Assembly (NCBI GenBank): GCA_015178975.1
Contig: WHVD01000002.1
Location: 1,950,537-2,014,536 of the forward strand
From: Hysterangium stoloniferum
Lineage: Eukaryota > Basidiomycota > Agaricomycetes > Hysterangiales > Hysterangiaceae
Direction: 5' to 3'
Length of the DNA: 64,000 nt
Shown: piece after piece, positions 1-11,033 of the stretch
Position numbering within the stretch: position 1 is the stretch's first letter
Layout of the letters: every line of letters starts with the position of its first letter
Translations under genes and position numbers: made by a program
Notes under the pieces: generated by a model
Told to the model about the DNA's origin: nothing
Databases searched by the model: none
The model's input: only the letters and a program-made list of their open reading frames with translations

Positions 1-1187
1 TGCAGAGTTTGCTTTTGCCAGTGGACATTCTGGGACTCGATGAACAGGTTTCCTGCACAAGAGACAGAGGTTATTGTCCATATGATATTGTCTTTCCTGT
101 GGGGTCAATTTGCCATCAGGTCCGAGTTTGCCTGTGAGGTCAGGTTTTCCAGCTTGCTTGCCAGACTGTTGACCTTTGTTGTTGTTGTTGTTGTTGTTAG
201 AAGACTTTTTATTGTTCTTCTTGTTGGATTGTGTGGAGTTCTGGTTGCTGGTTGACGAGTTGTTGTTGTTGGTTTTATAGGCCGTGGACTTGTTTACTTT
301 GTCTGCAGAGGTCCCACGGGCAACTTCTGCATGATGTTCCCAATAATGTGCATCTGCGTTTTAAGCCTTGAGGTGCATATGGGACAGGGTTTTTGGCTTG
401 CCATCTTCTCCTTTTGAGACTTCATCTTCAAGGCAGGATGGCAGACCGGCGTAGAATTGGTGGTGCAGAGTGGGATCGCCCCACTGACAATGAGCTGCAA
501 GATTATTGAATTGGACGATGTAGTCTGTGATGTGCTGCATTCCTTCATGTGAAGATTTGTGAGACTGTTCTCAGCTTCTCCTGTCAGGTCATATGGGCCA
601 AAGTTGGTTTCAAGGTCCTCAACAAAATCATCCCAATCTTTGAGCCAGAGTGGCTCTTCCTTGGAAAGTCCACTAAAAGCCAGTTCAAACCATTTCAATG
701 TGGATCCCGACAAGTATGAAAGTGTGTAATTGACTTTTTGGGAGTCTGTGGAGAATGCAGTGGATAGATCGCAGAAATTGAAGTGACATTGCATGAGGAA
801 AGTAGAGAGTTTGTTTGGGTTGGAATCTGTGAAGGGTTCTGGAGCATTGACTTTTGACCATGGAGGTTCCAGATCTTTCGTTTTGCCTTCTCCAAGCATA
901 TGATTCATCAACCTTTCTAAAGTGATTGCTAAATACTCAGAGGCAGGATCCGAAAGCAGCAGTTGATCACTAGATGGGGGATTTTCAACTCCTTTTCCCT
1001 TGTTGGGGGCCATGGACCCATCCTCGTGCTTGGATTCATCCTGGTTTTCTGGGACTTCTTCGATATGGGCTTCTTCCATGGCTTCCAACTAGTTCACGAG
1101 CATCTGGCTGGTATACAAAGCTAATGGGGAATGAAGAGTAGATGGTCCATGTAATGATGCCTGTGCATGTGCTTTTCTTGGTGGCAT
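1..1187 (-). pseudogene. Ty3/gypsy gag (LTR family 1), runs off left edge
   Basis: This is the structural capsid gene of the LTR-family-1 retrotransposon. The frame starts at an ATG at 1187 (MPPRK...), 35 bp inside the 5' LTR. A stop lies near 1090, and the frame reopens as 264 codons ending at 294. A frameshift near 545 moves the reading to a frame containing the gag core, then an Asn/Ser-rich linker encoded by GTT-type triplet runs near 176-200. A zinc knuckle of the form CX2CX4HX4C lies at about 20-65; the Gly before its His is Val here. A second copy at 40.2-41.5 kb aligns along the whole length, which supports the assignment. At least one nonsense codon and one frameshift make this copy non-functional. 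The rest of the element is outside the window. Confidence 0.85.
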
Positions 1188-1207
1188 ATTGAACAATCTG
1201 CGAGTCA

Positions 1208-1219
1208 CAGTCAGAAAAT
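1208..1219 (-). promoter_or_regulatory. Putative self-priming primer binding site
   Basis: Two nucleotides inside the 5' LTR boundary, the minus strand reads ATTTTCTGACTG. This is the exact reverse complement of CAGTCAGAAAAT in the same LTR (1633-1644 on the plus strand reads ATTTTCTGACTG). That LTR segment starts about 33 nt after a TATATA motif, where transcription would be expected to begin. Tf1/sushi-type retrotransposons prime reverse transcription with the 5' end of their own RNA, and this geometry fits that mechanism. No TGG-type tRNA primer site is seen here. Confidence 0.6.
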
Positions 1220-1221
1220 AC

Positions 1222-2136
1222 TGTTAGGGTACATACATGGCAGGTTTCTGGAGAAACCTGCAGGATATCTGGAGAAACCTGTGGGATATCCGGTAGGACT
1301 TGGCTTCAGCTTATAGGCTGCACCCTCATGAGATCATGTTGTCCAATTTCAGACAGGTGGACAGGAATCCCAGGGAGTCCAGGTGGGGTTTGTGGGTTGA
1401 GGGGTTGTATGTAGGTTGGAGGTTGTGGGTTGAGGGGTTGTATGTAGGTTGGAGGTTGTGGGTTGAGGGGTTGTATGTAGGTTGGAGGTTGTGGGTTGAG
1501 AGGTTGGGAGTCGAGATAAATAAGAGAGATAGATGTGTCGGAGCCCGTGGGCTCCGACTAGTGAGAGTGGTGTAATTCAAGGAGGAGTTTAGAGTGGAAA
1601 ATGTATTAGATTACTGGGGAGAATCTAAGCCGATTTTCTGACTGGATTGTATGTACAACATCTGCCAGACTATATAGACGGTGGAATGAATAACATACCA
1701 AATCCAGTAATGATGAAACGAAACTAGCAAAACATGAAATAAGAATAGTAAACACCAAATTTGGTGTTAGGAACAGGATGGAGTGGAGTGGAGTCCGAAT
1801 CATGACAAATCATAAACCATAATGGGAAATGGAGTGGGAGTGGAGTCCAAATCGTGACAGGTCATTTGACTAAAATGGGAACGGGGCTCTGTTAGAGGGA
1901 TGACGAGTTTTCTGAGCGGGGTCCAGTGGCTGATGTGTGGGACAAGGTCAGACATAGATAGGGATGGAGTCTGGCGGGTATTCCGGTGACTGATACACAA
2001 CATAACGAAGTTGAATGTAGACAGGTCTGATGTACAGAGTCTGGCAGGTATTCCAATAAGCTGACAATCAGTGCATATAGGGCGTGGGTGCATATAAGTT
2101 AGTGCCTGGAGTCCGGCAGGAATTCTGGTCATAACA
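1222..2136 (-). repeat. LTR family 1, 5' LTR of the gag-bearing element
   Basis: This long terminal repeat has TGTTATGACC...CCTAACA ends when read on the minus strand, 915 bp. It contains TATATA near 1670. A 33-bp tandem repeat (about 3.5 copies, 1391-1506) is absent or much reduced in the other copies. Related copies lie at 6430/13636, 18799, 19681, 21872, 36772, 37325, 39451 and 42439. The 3' LTR is outside the window, so LTR divergence cannot be estimated. Confidence 0.9.
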
Positions 2137-2908
2137 ATTGGTACCCCAGATAGTTCTGGTTAACTCTCTAAACCAACTAAATTTAAATTATATGAAATAT
2201 ACTTGAAAGTTTGCTTGTATACAAGAGAATACATCATAACCCAAAGATTAAGTCATAACCCAAATAATCTTGTTTAACCCAAATAATCTAGGTTAACCCA
2301 AATAATCTTGTGTAACTATGTCATTTGTGTGTATTTTAAAAAGGCATGCATATTTTAAAGATGAAATTTCAGGTAATTAAATATAAACTTATAGAATAAG
2401 TTGTCATGGCCAGAAGGAATAGTCTCACTTAGAAAATATGAGGATTATTCAGTAAAAGTTTGTATATTCAATAAAGTGTGACCATCCTCCTACATTAATT
2501 TTTAAACATATTTGGAACAAAATATAAAATGTATGCCACATTCTCCTTATATTATCAACTTAAGTATTTGAAAATTATTTAAAACTTTTTTAGCTTCTTC
2601 TCTATTTTCATAGTCCTTATACCTTCTTTTATTACCTTTACCTCTTATTTTACTTGAGTCAGGTGGTTTTCCAATTTTTATTATACTAAGGTAGATTTTT
2701 TTGGCAAATGATTGCATCATTTCTGTCATTTTAGAATTATAGGCATTGTATTCACAAAATACTCATAGTTAGTTATTGAATACATGTATTTTCATTTTAC
2801 CTCACGTGATATTTTTATTATATTGTATCAAAATATTCCACTTTTTCTGAAATTGTATTAACAATCATGTAACTTTTAAAATTTGCACTCAAATGCTACT
2901 AATGACAG
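2137..2908. other. AT-rich spacer with short tandem repeats
   Basis: No gene is visible. A motif of about 20 bp containing AACCCAAATAATCT is repeated three to four times at about 2237-2316. The minus-strand ORF of 60 codons at 2547-2729 is Lys/Ile-rich and not recognised. Confidence 0.5.
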
Positions 2909-3396
2909 TTAGAAACAACAAACACAGAAATAACAAAGTAGTCTCTTCCACCAACCAGAAGATGTTGGAACTTCTTCAACTCTTTCAACTCTCTCTTCAA
3001 CTGGGTATTCATCTAACCTTTTTCTGAAGGATATAAACACCTCAAAAATGAGTTTATCTACAATAGCCATGTTATGCTGAGTAAATACTGCATTGTACAT
3101 TGGGATCCCATTATCATATGACCTCAGAGGGATTGGTTCAAGCCCTACAAACTTGTAATGTCCCATTTCATATAAGAATGGAAAGTCAATCTCATCTTGA
3201 AATTTGTATGGGAGACTTAGTCCCAAATCATCATAATTGATGTAGTAGATTTTTCCTTAGAACCATCAATTGGCATTTGATGACATTTTTTAATGTAAGG
3301 ATTTGGCCTCCTAGTTCTGGTAATAGTTACCATTTTGTTGGGGACATAAGAGTTATAAGCAGGAGGAATAAGGAGTGAGGTCGAAGAAGTAGGCAT
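2909..3396 (-). pseudogene. Unrecognised protein remnant next to a transposase
   Basis: The frame opens at an ATG at 3396 (MPTSSTSLL...), stops near 3230 and continues in a shifted frame as 105 codons to 2909. I do not recognise the protein. It ends in a cluster of Cys and aromatic residues, and the middle has an acidic run (EERVERVEE). It lies downstream of a Harbinger-like transposase remnant on the same strand, so it may be the element's second protein. That link is inferred from position only. Confidence 0.35.
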
Positions 3397-3934
3397 CTTG
3401 ATCTGTAATGATTGTAGAATGATATGTGCTTATATCCTACCTAAGATATTTAAAGTTGGAATAATTCATTTTTCATTCTTAATATAACCATATATAATAT
3501 ATAAATATAGTAGAATAACAATAAATTTAATGGTATTTTAAAGCAAAATAATAATATATCAATTACATTTGATTCAAGATTACTTACTAAAAAAGAAGCA
3601 CAAATATTAAGAAGTTTTGGAATAATAGTAGATGATGAAAACATAGAATAGTATAATCTATATCTAGGTATTTTTTAAAACAATGAACATGTAAAGATGT
3701 ACCATGAATAATTTTAAAATTAGTCCTGCTCCATATTCCAATAATCATCAATGCATCCTCAAGTATTGAAGCTCTCTTCTGGTTCCCAAGTTTTACAGAA
3801 GTATCCTTTCCATTTTACTAAATATTTCCTCTTACCATCAACATCTCTATGATCTACTATGCTTTCATTCATACACTTTGCCATGGGACAATTTTCTCTT
3901 TTTTGGGAATAGATTGTGATTTCCAGTATTAGTC

Positions 3935-4475
3935 TCAATCCCTTGTAAAATTTGCTCTTGATCTCTTAATACATACTATCTGTTCTGTCAATGTTATTAT
4001 ACATGTCAATTCTTCTGTATTATCATCTTTTTTGTAGTCAAAGCTATCTTCCATCCACATAGAATGATGTGGCTCAGGTTTCAGATCACCCATTTTAACA
4101 AATTGCTGTATGTTTAATAGTAAACATGCTAGTTTAAATTGTAGAGTAAAAACTTCAGGGCAAACAGTTCTAATTACAGTTTTATTATTAATTTTTTCAA
4201 ATTTATGTCCTATGAGACCAAATAGATGTTCAATCTGAAATCTGAAACTTCCAAATCTTGTATTATAATTCTTTTCTTCAGGAGTTAAATCAACACCTCT
4301 AGGTTTTTGAATGGGACATGAAAAGTTGTGTTCCTTTAGGTCTGTCATTTCAACAATCTTATTAATATATGGTTTATATCTTTATAACTCTTTCTATATG
4401 TAATTTGGTAAACATTGGTCCATCTGGATTTTGAGCATATAGCTCTGATTTAGATACAAATAAGACCATACCATT
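3935..4475 (-). pseudogene. PIF/Harbinger-like DDE transposase, C-terminal remnant
   Basis: The open part (3935-4348, 137 codons) has the motif FRFQIEHLFGLIGHKF. This resembles the segment carrying the last catalytic Glu of DDE_Tnp_4 (HARBI1-like) nucleases, followed by a Leu-rich helix. Upstream residues to 4475 are readable with stops. The N-terminal part is lost where a Tc1 fragment abuts at about 4480. Such enzymes normally exceed 350 residues, so this is a truncated, inactive copy. The family assignment rests on one motif and is moderate. Confidence 0.55.
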
Positions 4476-4483
4476 TACATCCA

Positions 4484-4916
4484 TACCACCTTCTTCCAGT
4501 CCTCCACAGTCCAATGCTGATGTGCTATAGCAAAGTCCATCCTTGCCTTCCTATGCTTCTTGCTGAGAAGAAGCTTTTTCTTCTTCATCACAGCTTTCAT
4601 CCCAACCATCTTGAGACTATTGCACACAGTTTGGGTAGAGATGGACTGGTTGGTGAGATTCCTAAGGGCTTTGGTCACATCAACAGCAGTGTCAGCCTTC
4701 CTAGAGCTGATGAGGTGCTGTGCATAGTGAATGTTGGTAGGGGAAAACTTTGAGCGACGACCACATGGACTTTGAGAGATGAGAACAATGCTTAGAGTGA
4801 AGCTTAGAGACTGTGGAAATGCTATGACCAGTAGAAGCTGCAATGTGGCTAGCTGAATGACCAACATCAAGCAATGAGAGAATATGATTCTGGCTGGCAA
4901 GAGATAAAGTGTGCAT
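4484..4916 (-). pseudogene. Tc1-like transposase, N-terminal half
   Basis: The frame starts at an ATG at 4916. It has the paired helix-turn-helix DNA-binding region (SLLDVGHSASHIAASTGHS) and then KADTAVDVTKALRNLTNQSI..., aligning with the intact copy at 23589. A frameshift near 4740 splits it. Sequence ends at the Trp just before the first catalytic Asp, so no catalytic residue remains. Its 5'-side inverted repeat is at 5085-5389. Confidence 0.8.
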
Positions 4917-5084
4917 TTTGGGAATTGGGGCATTGCTGGTTGCTAAAAGCAATATATTTATACTCCAGTACAACATAGTCATGTGACATCATGTGACATC
5001 ATGTGATTTTGTTGATAGGACCCAACTGGAAGTAAAAAATCAACAAAGTCACATGACTATAAGCACTTATAGTCATCAAACCTG

Positions 5085-5389
5085 CCAGCAAAAAAACCCT
5101 TCTCATGAATCTCTTGTATATAAATATTTGTAGTATTTCCATATTTGGAGATTATGTAATGGTATTGTACTTCCACAATCTAGATATGATAGAGCATATT
5201 CACAAATATCTTTGATATGATAGAGCATATTCACAAATATCTTTGATATGATAGAGCATATTCACAAATATCTTTGATATGATAGAGCATATTCACAAAT
5301 ATCTTTGATATTTTTGCATCTTTATTCTTTGAATTATGTGGAATATACATCTGAAGTATAAAACATGAGAAGGGTTTTTTGAGGCACTG
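5085..5389 (-). repeat. Tc1 terminal inverted repeat enlarged by a 31-bp tandem array
   Basis: The block runs from CCAGCAAAAAAACCC to GAGGCACTG and is followed by TA, the Tc1 target site. Its inner and outer ends are inverted copies of each other (CATGAGAAGGGTTTTTT). Inside, a 31-bp unit containing GATAGAGCATATTCACAAA is repeated four times at about 5183-5307. The block belongs to the transposase remnant at 4484-4916. Confidence 0.7.
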
Positions 5390-5462
5390 TAGCTCTGGAA
5401 AACTTGACAATGCTGTTTGAGCTACCAATTCATTAATTCTGCCATCCCCAACTCTGTCACTC

Positions 5463-6156
5463 TGCAACAAAGAAGAAAGTGCTCATGTTGAAGAAGACTC
5501 ATCATCAGAAGTGACTTGAGTTTGCTCAGTACCACAAAAACCGGACTGTGGAGGACTTCAAAAGGGTGTTGTGGACAGATGAGACTAAGGTCAACTGAAT
5601 TGGATCTGATGGAAAGGTGTATCTTTGGAATGAAAGGGGGGAACCAATATCTAACTGAACAACAACACTAACTGTCAAGCATGGAGGAGGAAATACTCTC
5701 ATGATATGGTGCTGTATGGGGTTAAATGGTGTGGGAAAGTTAGTGGGAGTTCAGGGGACACTGGATGCTGGTCAGTATGTGGAGAGTTTGGAGGATGGAG
5801 TGATAGAAAGCTTTGAAATGCTGGAAATGGAGGCCCAACATTACTTTCAACAGGACAATGGTCCAAAACACACATATAGGAAGGCCAAACAGTGGTTTGA
5901 AGACAATGACATTCAAGTACTATCCTGGCCTGCCCAGTCCCCTGATCTAAATCCCATTGAACACCTTTGGGAACACCTCAAGCATTGCTTGTGTCAATAC
6001 CCAACACCACCTAAAGGAGTACATGAATTATAGGACCAAGTTGTGGAGGAGTGGAATGCAATTCAACCAGAAGTGTGGCAGAATCTAATAGAAAGTACAT
6101 ACATGCCTAGGAGGATACAAGAAAAGCAAAAGGTGGTCATATCAAGTATTAATTAG
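5463..6156 (+). pseudogene. Tc1-like transposase, catalytic domain (divergent copy)
   Basis: This copy has the catalytic half: LWTDET near 5575 (first Asp), FQQDNGPKH near 5850 (second Asp) and SPDLNPIEHLWEHLK near 5940 (Glu). The spacing is 34 residues between the last two, so it is DD34E. In-frame stops occur near 5597, 5658 and 6031, and the N-terminal DNA-binding half is missing. Residues differ clearly from the other copies in the window, so this is a separate subfamily. A matching right terminal repeat follows. Confidence 0.85.
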
Positions 6157-6164
6157 TTGGAAAA

Positions 6165-6382
6165 GAGAAAGTCAAAAATCATTCCAATGAGTGATTATTT
6201 TGTTTTATTTATTGTTCCACCAATTTGGATTCAAATTATATAAGCCAAGTGTTGAGTTCAAGCTAAGATGCTATACTACATATTTAAGGTAATTCTTTAA
6301 GAATTATCTGATGTCTGGTATTTGTATTGTGAGTCAATCTTTCTAAAACAACAAAACATTGGAACAATATTTTGAGCCATTG
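6165..6382 (+). repeat. Right terminal repeat of the Tc1 copy at 5.5 kb
   Basis: The segment runs from GTCAAAAATCATTCCAATGA to TTTTGAGCCATTG, followed by TA at 6383. Inner and outer ends are imperfect inverted copies of each other. A near-copy of the outer end lies at 39366-39450. Confidence 0.6.
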
Positions 6383-6429
6383 TATATTCTCTTAAAAAGG
6401 GGCTAATTCACAATTTTAAACATCAAAAC

Positions 6430-7021
6430 TGTTACGACCGGAATTCCCACCAGACTCTGGGCACTAACTTATACACACCCACACCTTATACGCACCAATT
6501 GTCAGTTTACTGGAATTCCTGCCGGACTCTGTACGTCAGACTTGTCCACGCTTGACTTCGTTACTTCAAGTATCAGTCACTGGACTACCTGCCAGACTCC
6601 ATCCCTGTCTATGTCCAACTCTGTCCCATGCATCAGTCACCAGACCCCGCTCGGAAAACCCGTCATCCCTCTAACTGAGCCCCTTTCCCATTATAGTCAA
6701 TGACCTGTCACGATTTGGACTCTGCTCCCACTCCATTCCCATTATGGTTTTATGACCTGTCATGATTTGGACTCCGCTTCCATTCCATCCCATTCCTAAC
6801 ACCAAATTTGGTGTTTACTTATCTTGTTTTATGTTTGCTAGTTTTGTTTTCATTATTACTGGATTTGGTATGTTATTCATTCCACAGTCTATATAGTCTG
6901 GCAGATGTTGTACATACAATCCAGTCAGAAAATCAGCTTAGATTCTCCCCAGTAATCTAGCACATTTTCCACTCTAAACCCCTCATTGAATTACACCGCT
7001 CTCACTAGTCAGAGCCCAAGG
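6430..7021 (+). repeat. Solo LTR family 1, left part (split by a nested element)
   Basis: The segment starts TGTTACGACC after the 5-bp sequence AAAAC and ends in ...AGAGCCCAAGG, where a family-2 retrotransposon is inserted. The LTR resumes at 13636 and ends in CCTTAACA at 13870, followed by AAAAC. The matching AAAAC target duplication shows that the two halves were one solo LTR. It contains TATATA near 6892 and CAGTCAGAAAAT about 33 nt further on. Confidence 0.85.
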
Positions 7022-7222
7022 TGTGAAGAGTGGTGGAAGTTCTAACTGTTCTATATATGAAGAATATCGACTGTTTAGGTACGACACGTAGTTGTATTGA
7101 CTGTCTAAGTCTAATACATGCTGAATGAGTATTGACTACTTAGTTCAATACATTTGAGTGAAGTAACTATCTAAGGTAGAGTAGATAGCTAAGACGAATA
7201 AAGGGAATTGACCATTAGGTGT
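7022..7222 (-). repeat. Truncated 3' LTR, family 2
   Basis: It matches 13004-13203 with few differences and then diverges abruptly at 7223, where pol-derived sequence begins. Only the end of the LTR nearest the element boundary is kept. Confidence 0.85.
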
Positions 7223-9067
7223 CTCCCATATTGTCTCATTGTCATTCTGGTTGTGAGAATCCACTATGATTGGTAAGAGGTCGTCTCTCGTGGGACTAGC
7301 ACAGTCAGGTACTAGAGGAAGTCTAGACAGTGGGTCAACATTGCTGTGTACCCGCCCCACTCGATGTAAGATTTCCAGACTGGGGTATGCAGCGTATACC
7401 ACCCCCCATGCAGCCAGTCGATGATTGGTATTCTCATAAGATCTGGCCCATTGTAACGCCACATGGTCAGTGATCAAAAGGATATGTTCTCTTTCGATAA
7501 AGGGCTGGAAATGGACTAGTCCCTCCTTAGCAGCTAACACTTCTCGCTCCGTGGCTGAATAATTACATTCCACTTTCTTGAGTGTGTGGCTCCAATATGC
7601 AATGATGCACTCGACCGTGACACTGGTGTCATCAAAATCTGAGGCCCAGGAATCTGCCCAAGTGAATTCCAGCCCCTTGGTTTTATAACGAGTAACAAAA
7701 ATGGGCACATCTCGAGATTGATCGAAGGCTGATCTTGCTTGGGCATAGATTTTAGTGTCCTTTAGATCCCTGAGTGTCATTTTCTGTATTTGTTGAAGAC
7801 AACGTCCCAGTGCGAAGTCCGAAGTGTCCGTGTATAACCGATAAGGCATGCCACTCATGGGGTGTCCGAGTACTGGAGCAGAGCTCAATGCAACCTTGAT
7901 GTCTTCAAAAGCTCGGGCGTGTTCTGAATCCCAAGTCCAATGAACTCCTTTCTTTAAGAGGTTAAAGAGCGGAGCAACTATCCAGGAATAAAATGGTATG
8001 TAAGCTGAAAAGTACAGAACCATCCCTAGGAAGCGTTGAAGATCTGCTATCTTGGAAGGTGTAGCTAGTTCCAGTATGGCAGTGACCTTCTCTTGGTGGG
8101 TCGAAAAACTGAGTCTAGACACTTTATGACCTAGTAATAGAATCGAGTTATACCCAACATAGCATTTTTTGGGCAAGAAAGTGATTCCCACTGCAATTAT
8201 GGCTTCTAAAACCTGATCTAGATGCTCTAAATGATCATCCCATGTCTTAGAAAAGATCACGATGTCATCAATATAAATGAGACAGAATATCCATAGGTAA
8301 GGTGCAAGTACAGTTTGCATAACTCACTGGAATATAGAGGGTTCATTACAAAGTCCAAAGGGCATTTGCCTGAATTGCCACAGTCCTCAATGGGATCTGA
8401 AAGTGGTCTTTGGTTTATCTTCTGCTAACATTTCGAGTTGGGTAAAGCCAGCTAATGCGTCAAAGGAAGATAAAATGTTGGACCCTGAAAGCGCTTGCAT
8501 GATTTCGGACTGGCGTGGCAACAGGAATTCGTCGGGAACTGTTAGGCTATTCAATTTTCTATAGTCAATCACCACTCTCGGTTTCCCATTATGATAGATG
8601 ACGAAGGCTGGCACCCCCCAAGGACTTTTAGATGGTTCAATTACTCCCTGTTGAAACCAAGTATCCATTTGCTCATCGATGACCTTCCTATTGGCTGGGG
8701 AAGTTGGAAACATTGACATTGAAATAGGTTGCACGCCTTCTTTCAATGGGACATTGAATTTGATGTCTACTTGTCCTAAACGCTCATCTACTCCAAAGGC
8801 TTGAACATCCTTAGTCAGTACCGACTCTAGGTGGGAGGAGATGTCAGCAGGAATGTCATGTCCTAAATTGACCAACTTATGTAGGTCCTCTGCTCGAAAT
8901 GTTTCTATGGTGGCGACTTCTGACATTTTAGGGCCTGCTGGGTCGAAATCATCTGCGAGTTCCCATTCTGGAGGCTGTCCGGAAGATTGAGGATTAAGGA
9001 CACGCTCCTCTTCTATTCTCGATAGGCTCTCCAAGAGGTGAGCGATCTTGGTAGCCATTGACTGCAT
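7200..9067 (-). pseudogene. Ty3/gypsy reverse transcriptase and RNase H
   Basis: Two frames, 9067-8387 and 8320-7145, form one polymerase broken between them. The first has the RT N-terminal motifs (WGVPAFVIYHNGKPRVVIDYR). The second has the catalytic YIDD box (LIYIDDIVIFSK) and the connection and RNase H region (LYTDTSDFALG, ATEREVLAAKEG, LLITDHVALQW). About 65 bp between the frames has lost the RT segment around FGLCNEP. The last 25 or so codons of the second frame are translated from the LTR fragment, not from pol. Integrase is absent, so the element cannot move on its own. Confidence 0.9.
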
Positions 9068-9142
9068 CGATGCTTTCTCAGTTGACGATCTAGGCGTCTG
9101 GGCCCATTCGTTTGTGTTGTGAATTAATCCAATGGTTTCCCC

Positions 9143-10567
9143 TCATCGAATGATTCTTGGTGTCAGAGAGGGGTTAGCGAGAGGTATTGCGGCACATTCC
9201 CTGGAGATAGCAGTGGTGGGAGCGGCTAGTATACTCCCATTGTCATTCTGCAGCATGACTCCCTCAATTATCCATTGGTCACCAATAAGATCACCAACAA
9301 AAACTTGTACTAGTTGGGCTGATTCCGGCTCTATAGTACAATTCTGTAGGGCCCATGCGACTCTTTCAGTACGCACCCCTTTGTCTGGTTTGGAAGTCAA
9401 TTCAGGTAAGTCATTGGCTAGTTCCTCAAGGGGGATCTTGCTAATCGAAAAGGCCAAAGGCTGTGGCTCCTTGGAGGAACTGGCTGGGATAGACCCTGCC
9501 CTCCCTGGCAGAATCAATCTAGAGCCCAACGGCTGGTCTTGTAGTGTTCCGATTTCATAGTTCACATGAAAGTCTTTGCCAAGAAGAATCAGGACAGTCA
9601 TGCCTCGGACAACATACATTTTGGCGGTAAATTTAAGGAGCATACTGGTGTCATCCTTGAGGTAAATGGGGATATTAACATATCCTAAAACCTTAGCATT
9701 ACCGGTAAGCTGTACGAGGCGTAATTTAAATCCTTGCTTGAGCTTGGGGCGGTCCACTAGTTCCTTATAGAAATCCTCTGAAATTAAGGAAAGATCAGCT
9801 TTGGTGTCCAACCTGATATTAATAGGATTAGAGGCTTTGGAGTCCCCTATGTGTCTGTAGACGTGTAATGCTGAAATCCCAATACTGGAGTATCCACCTG
9901 GGGGATCCCTTCTGTGGTAGATAATGGTTGAATCCTCTTTCATAAGCCGACTGGATCGAGGGTATTGGACCCTGGGTCTTTTGCTTTCCTTTCTTACAGC
10001 CAGTTTGACATCCCTCCTGACACATCTACTGTTAGGTACGTTCAGAACAAAGTTGTCCACTTCTGAATCCGATTTGTCACAAGGAATTAGATTGGGTAAC
10101 TGCCCTGGGTCGAAGGGGAAGTTCTCCTCCTCTGATCCCTCTAACTCAGAGGGGTCTTCTATAATGTAGGTCTGACTTATTTCTTTAGATCGGTTTGCAA
10201 ATACTTCCTCGTCAATGATTTTCTCAATGGTAGGAGGTTTAGATCGCAATAAGGCTCCCGTCTCAGTCAGACCTTTCCGGTTCTGATGATGAGCATCTAG
10301 CCAGTCTCCTTTCTCAAGGAAATCGTAGTCTGATATAGAAACATAGACTTGCGATGCTTTGTTCTCATTTGGGGATGAACTCGCATCTAAAACAATGTCG
10401 TCCTCTGATTGAGGAAGGTAGACAGAAATGAAAATTGATTCCTCATCAATGTTATGTACTTGTCCCTGTATGCTTAATCCATAAACTGTTTCATAAGCCC
10501 TCTGATCCTCCACCTCCTCGGTTGGGTTCTGCATGGAGCATTTGTTAATAGAGATATAGTGCAACAT
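9143..10567 (-). CDS. Ty3/gypsy pol N-terminal part with aspartic protease domain
   Basis: This 474-codon open frame precedes reverse transcriptase in the same orientation. The first half is acidic and not recognised. At about residues 240-340 lies a retropepsin-like fold: NPINIRLDTKADLSLIS, with flap and second-half motifs VLGYVNIPIYL and VLILLGKDF. The usual active site is DTG or DSG; here it reads DTK, so activity is doubtful. A frame gap separates it from reverse transcriptase. It is long and open but belongs to a defective element. Confidence 0.75.
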   Translation of the reverse strand: MLHYISINKCSMQNPTEEVEDQRAYETVYGLSIQGQVHNIDEESIFISVYLPQSEDDIVLDASSSPNENKASQVYVSISDYDFLEKGDWLDAHHQNRKGLTETGALLRSKPPTIEKIIDEEVFANRSKEISQTYIIEDPSELEGSEEENFPFDPGQLPNLIPCDKSDSEVDNFVLNVPNSRCVRRDVKLAVRKESKRPRVQYPRSSRLMKEDSTIIYHRRDPPGGYSSIGISALHVYRHIGDSKASNPINIRLDTKADLSLISEDFYKELVDRPKLKQGFKLRLVQLTGNAKVLGYVNIPIYLKDDTSMLLKFTAKMYVVRGMTVLILLGKDFHVNYEIGTLQDQPLGSRLILPGRAGSIPASSSKEPQPLAFSISKIPLEELANDLPELTSKPDKGVRTERVAWALQNCTIEPESAQLVQVFVGDLIGDQWIIEGVMLQNDNGSILAAPTTAISRECAAIPLANPSLTPRIIR

Positions 10568-11033
10568 CTTACCAGCATGAAGGCAGTCAATCTTAAAATG
10601 CTCTAAGCTCCCGCAAATCCAGCACTCCTTCAGGGGTTTAGCGACACTTTTCTTGTCGCTTCATTTGAAAAAGAACTTGTTTTTTACCCTGTTTCGTGTT
10701 GGATCCCCTAGGGGCGGTTATATCTTTGGCTTCGCTGAGAAGGATGTGGCCTCGATTAGTGGAATCGATTCCCCTGAAGTGCTCTTCTTCATGCCAGAGA
10801 TCTGAGTCTTCCTGCTCAGTGATCATGACTCTGGGCTTCTGAAACCAATAATGCTCTCAATGTGTTTGGACCCAAGCGTTAATCAGAGCCTCTTGCAGAT
10901 TGTTAGCATAAGTCTGTAAGCTCATGATGTCATCAATGGGTTGTCCTTGTAGAAGGTAAAGCCATTCCGTGGGCAGTGTGAGGATGAGTCTGCACATTTC
11001 GTCCTTTCGATTTTGGTGGAAGCCATACAAGAA
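10568..11033 (-). pseudogene. Gag-pol junction region of the family-2 element
   Basis: The segment between the gag core and the protease frame holds a 62-codon frame (10826-10638) and a Cys-containing stretch near 10620 (GGACTGCCTTCATGC and ...GGATTTGCGGGAGC on the minus strand) where a zinc knuckle would be expected. The frames are interrupted. The role is assigned by position. Confidence 0.45.

Noticed and set aside
1300-1580. Frames on both strands with repeated residues
   Set aside because: They translate a 33-bp tandem repeat inside an LTR.
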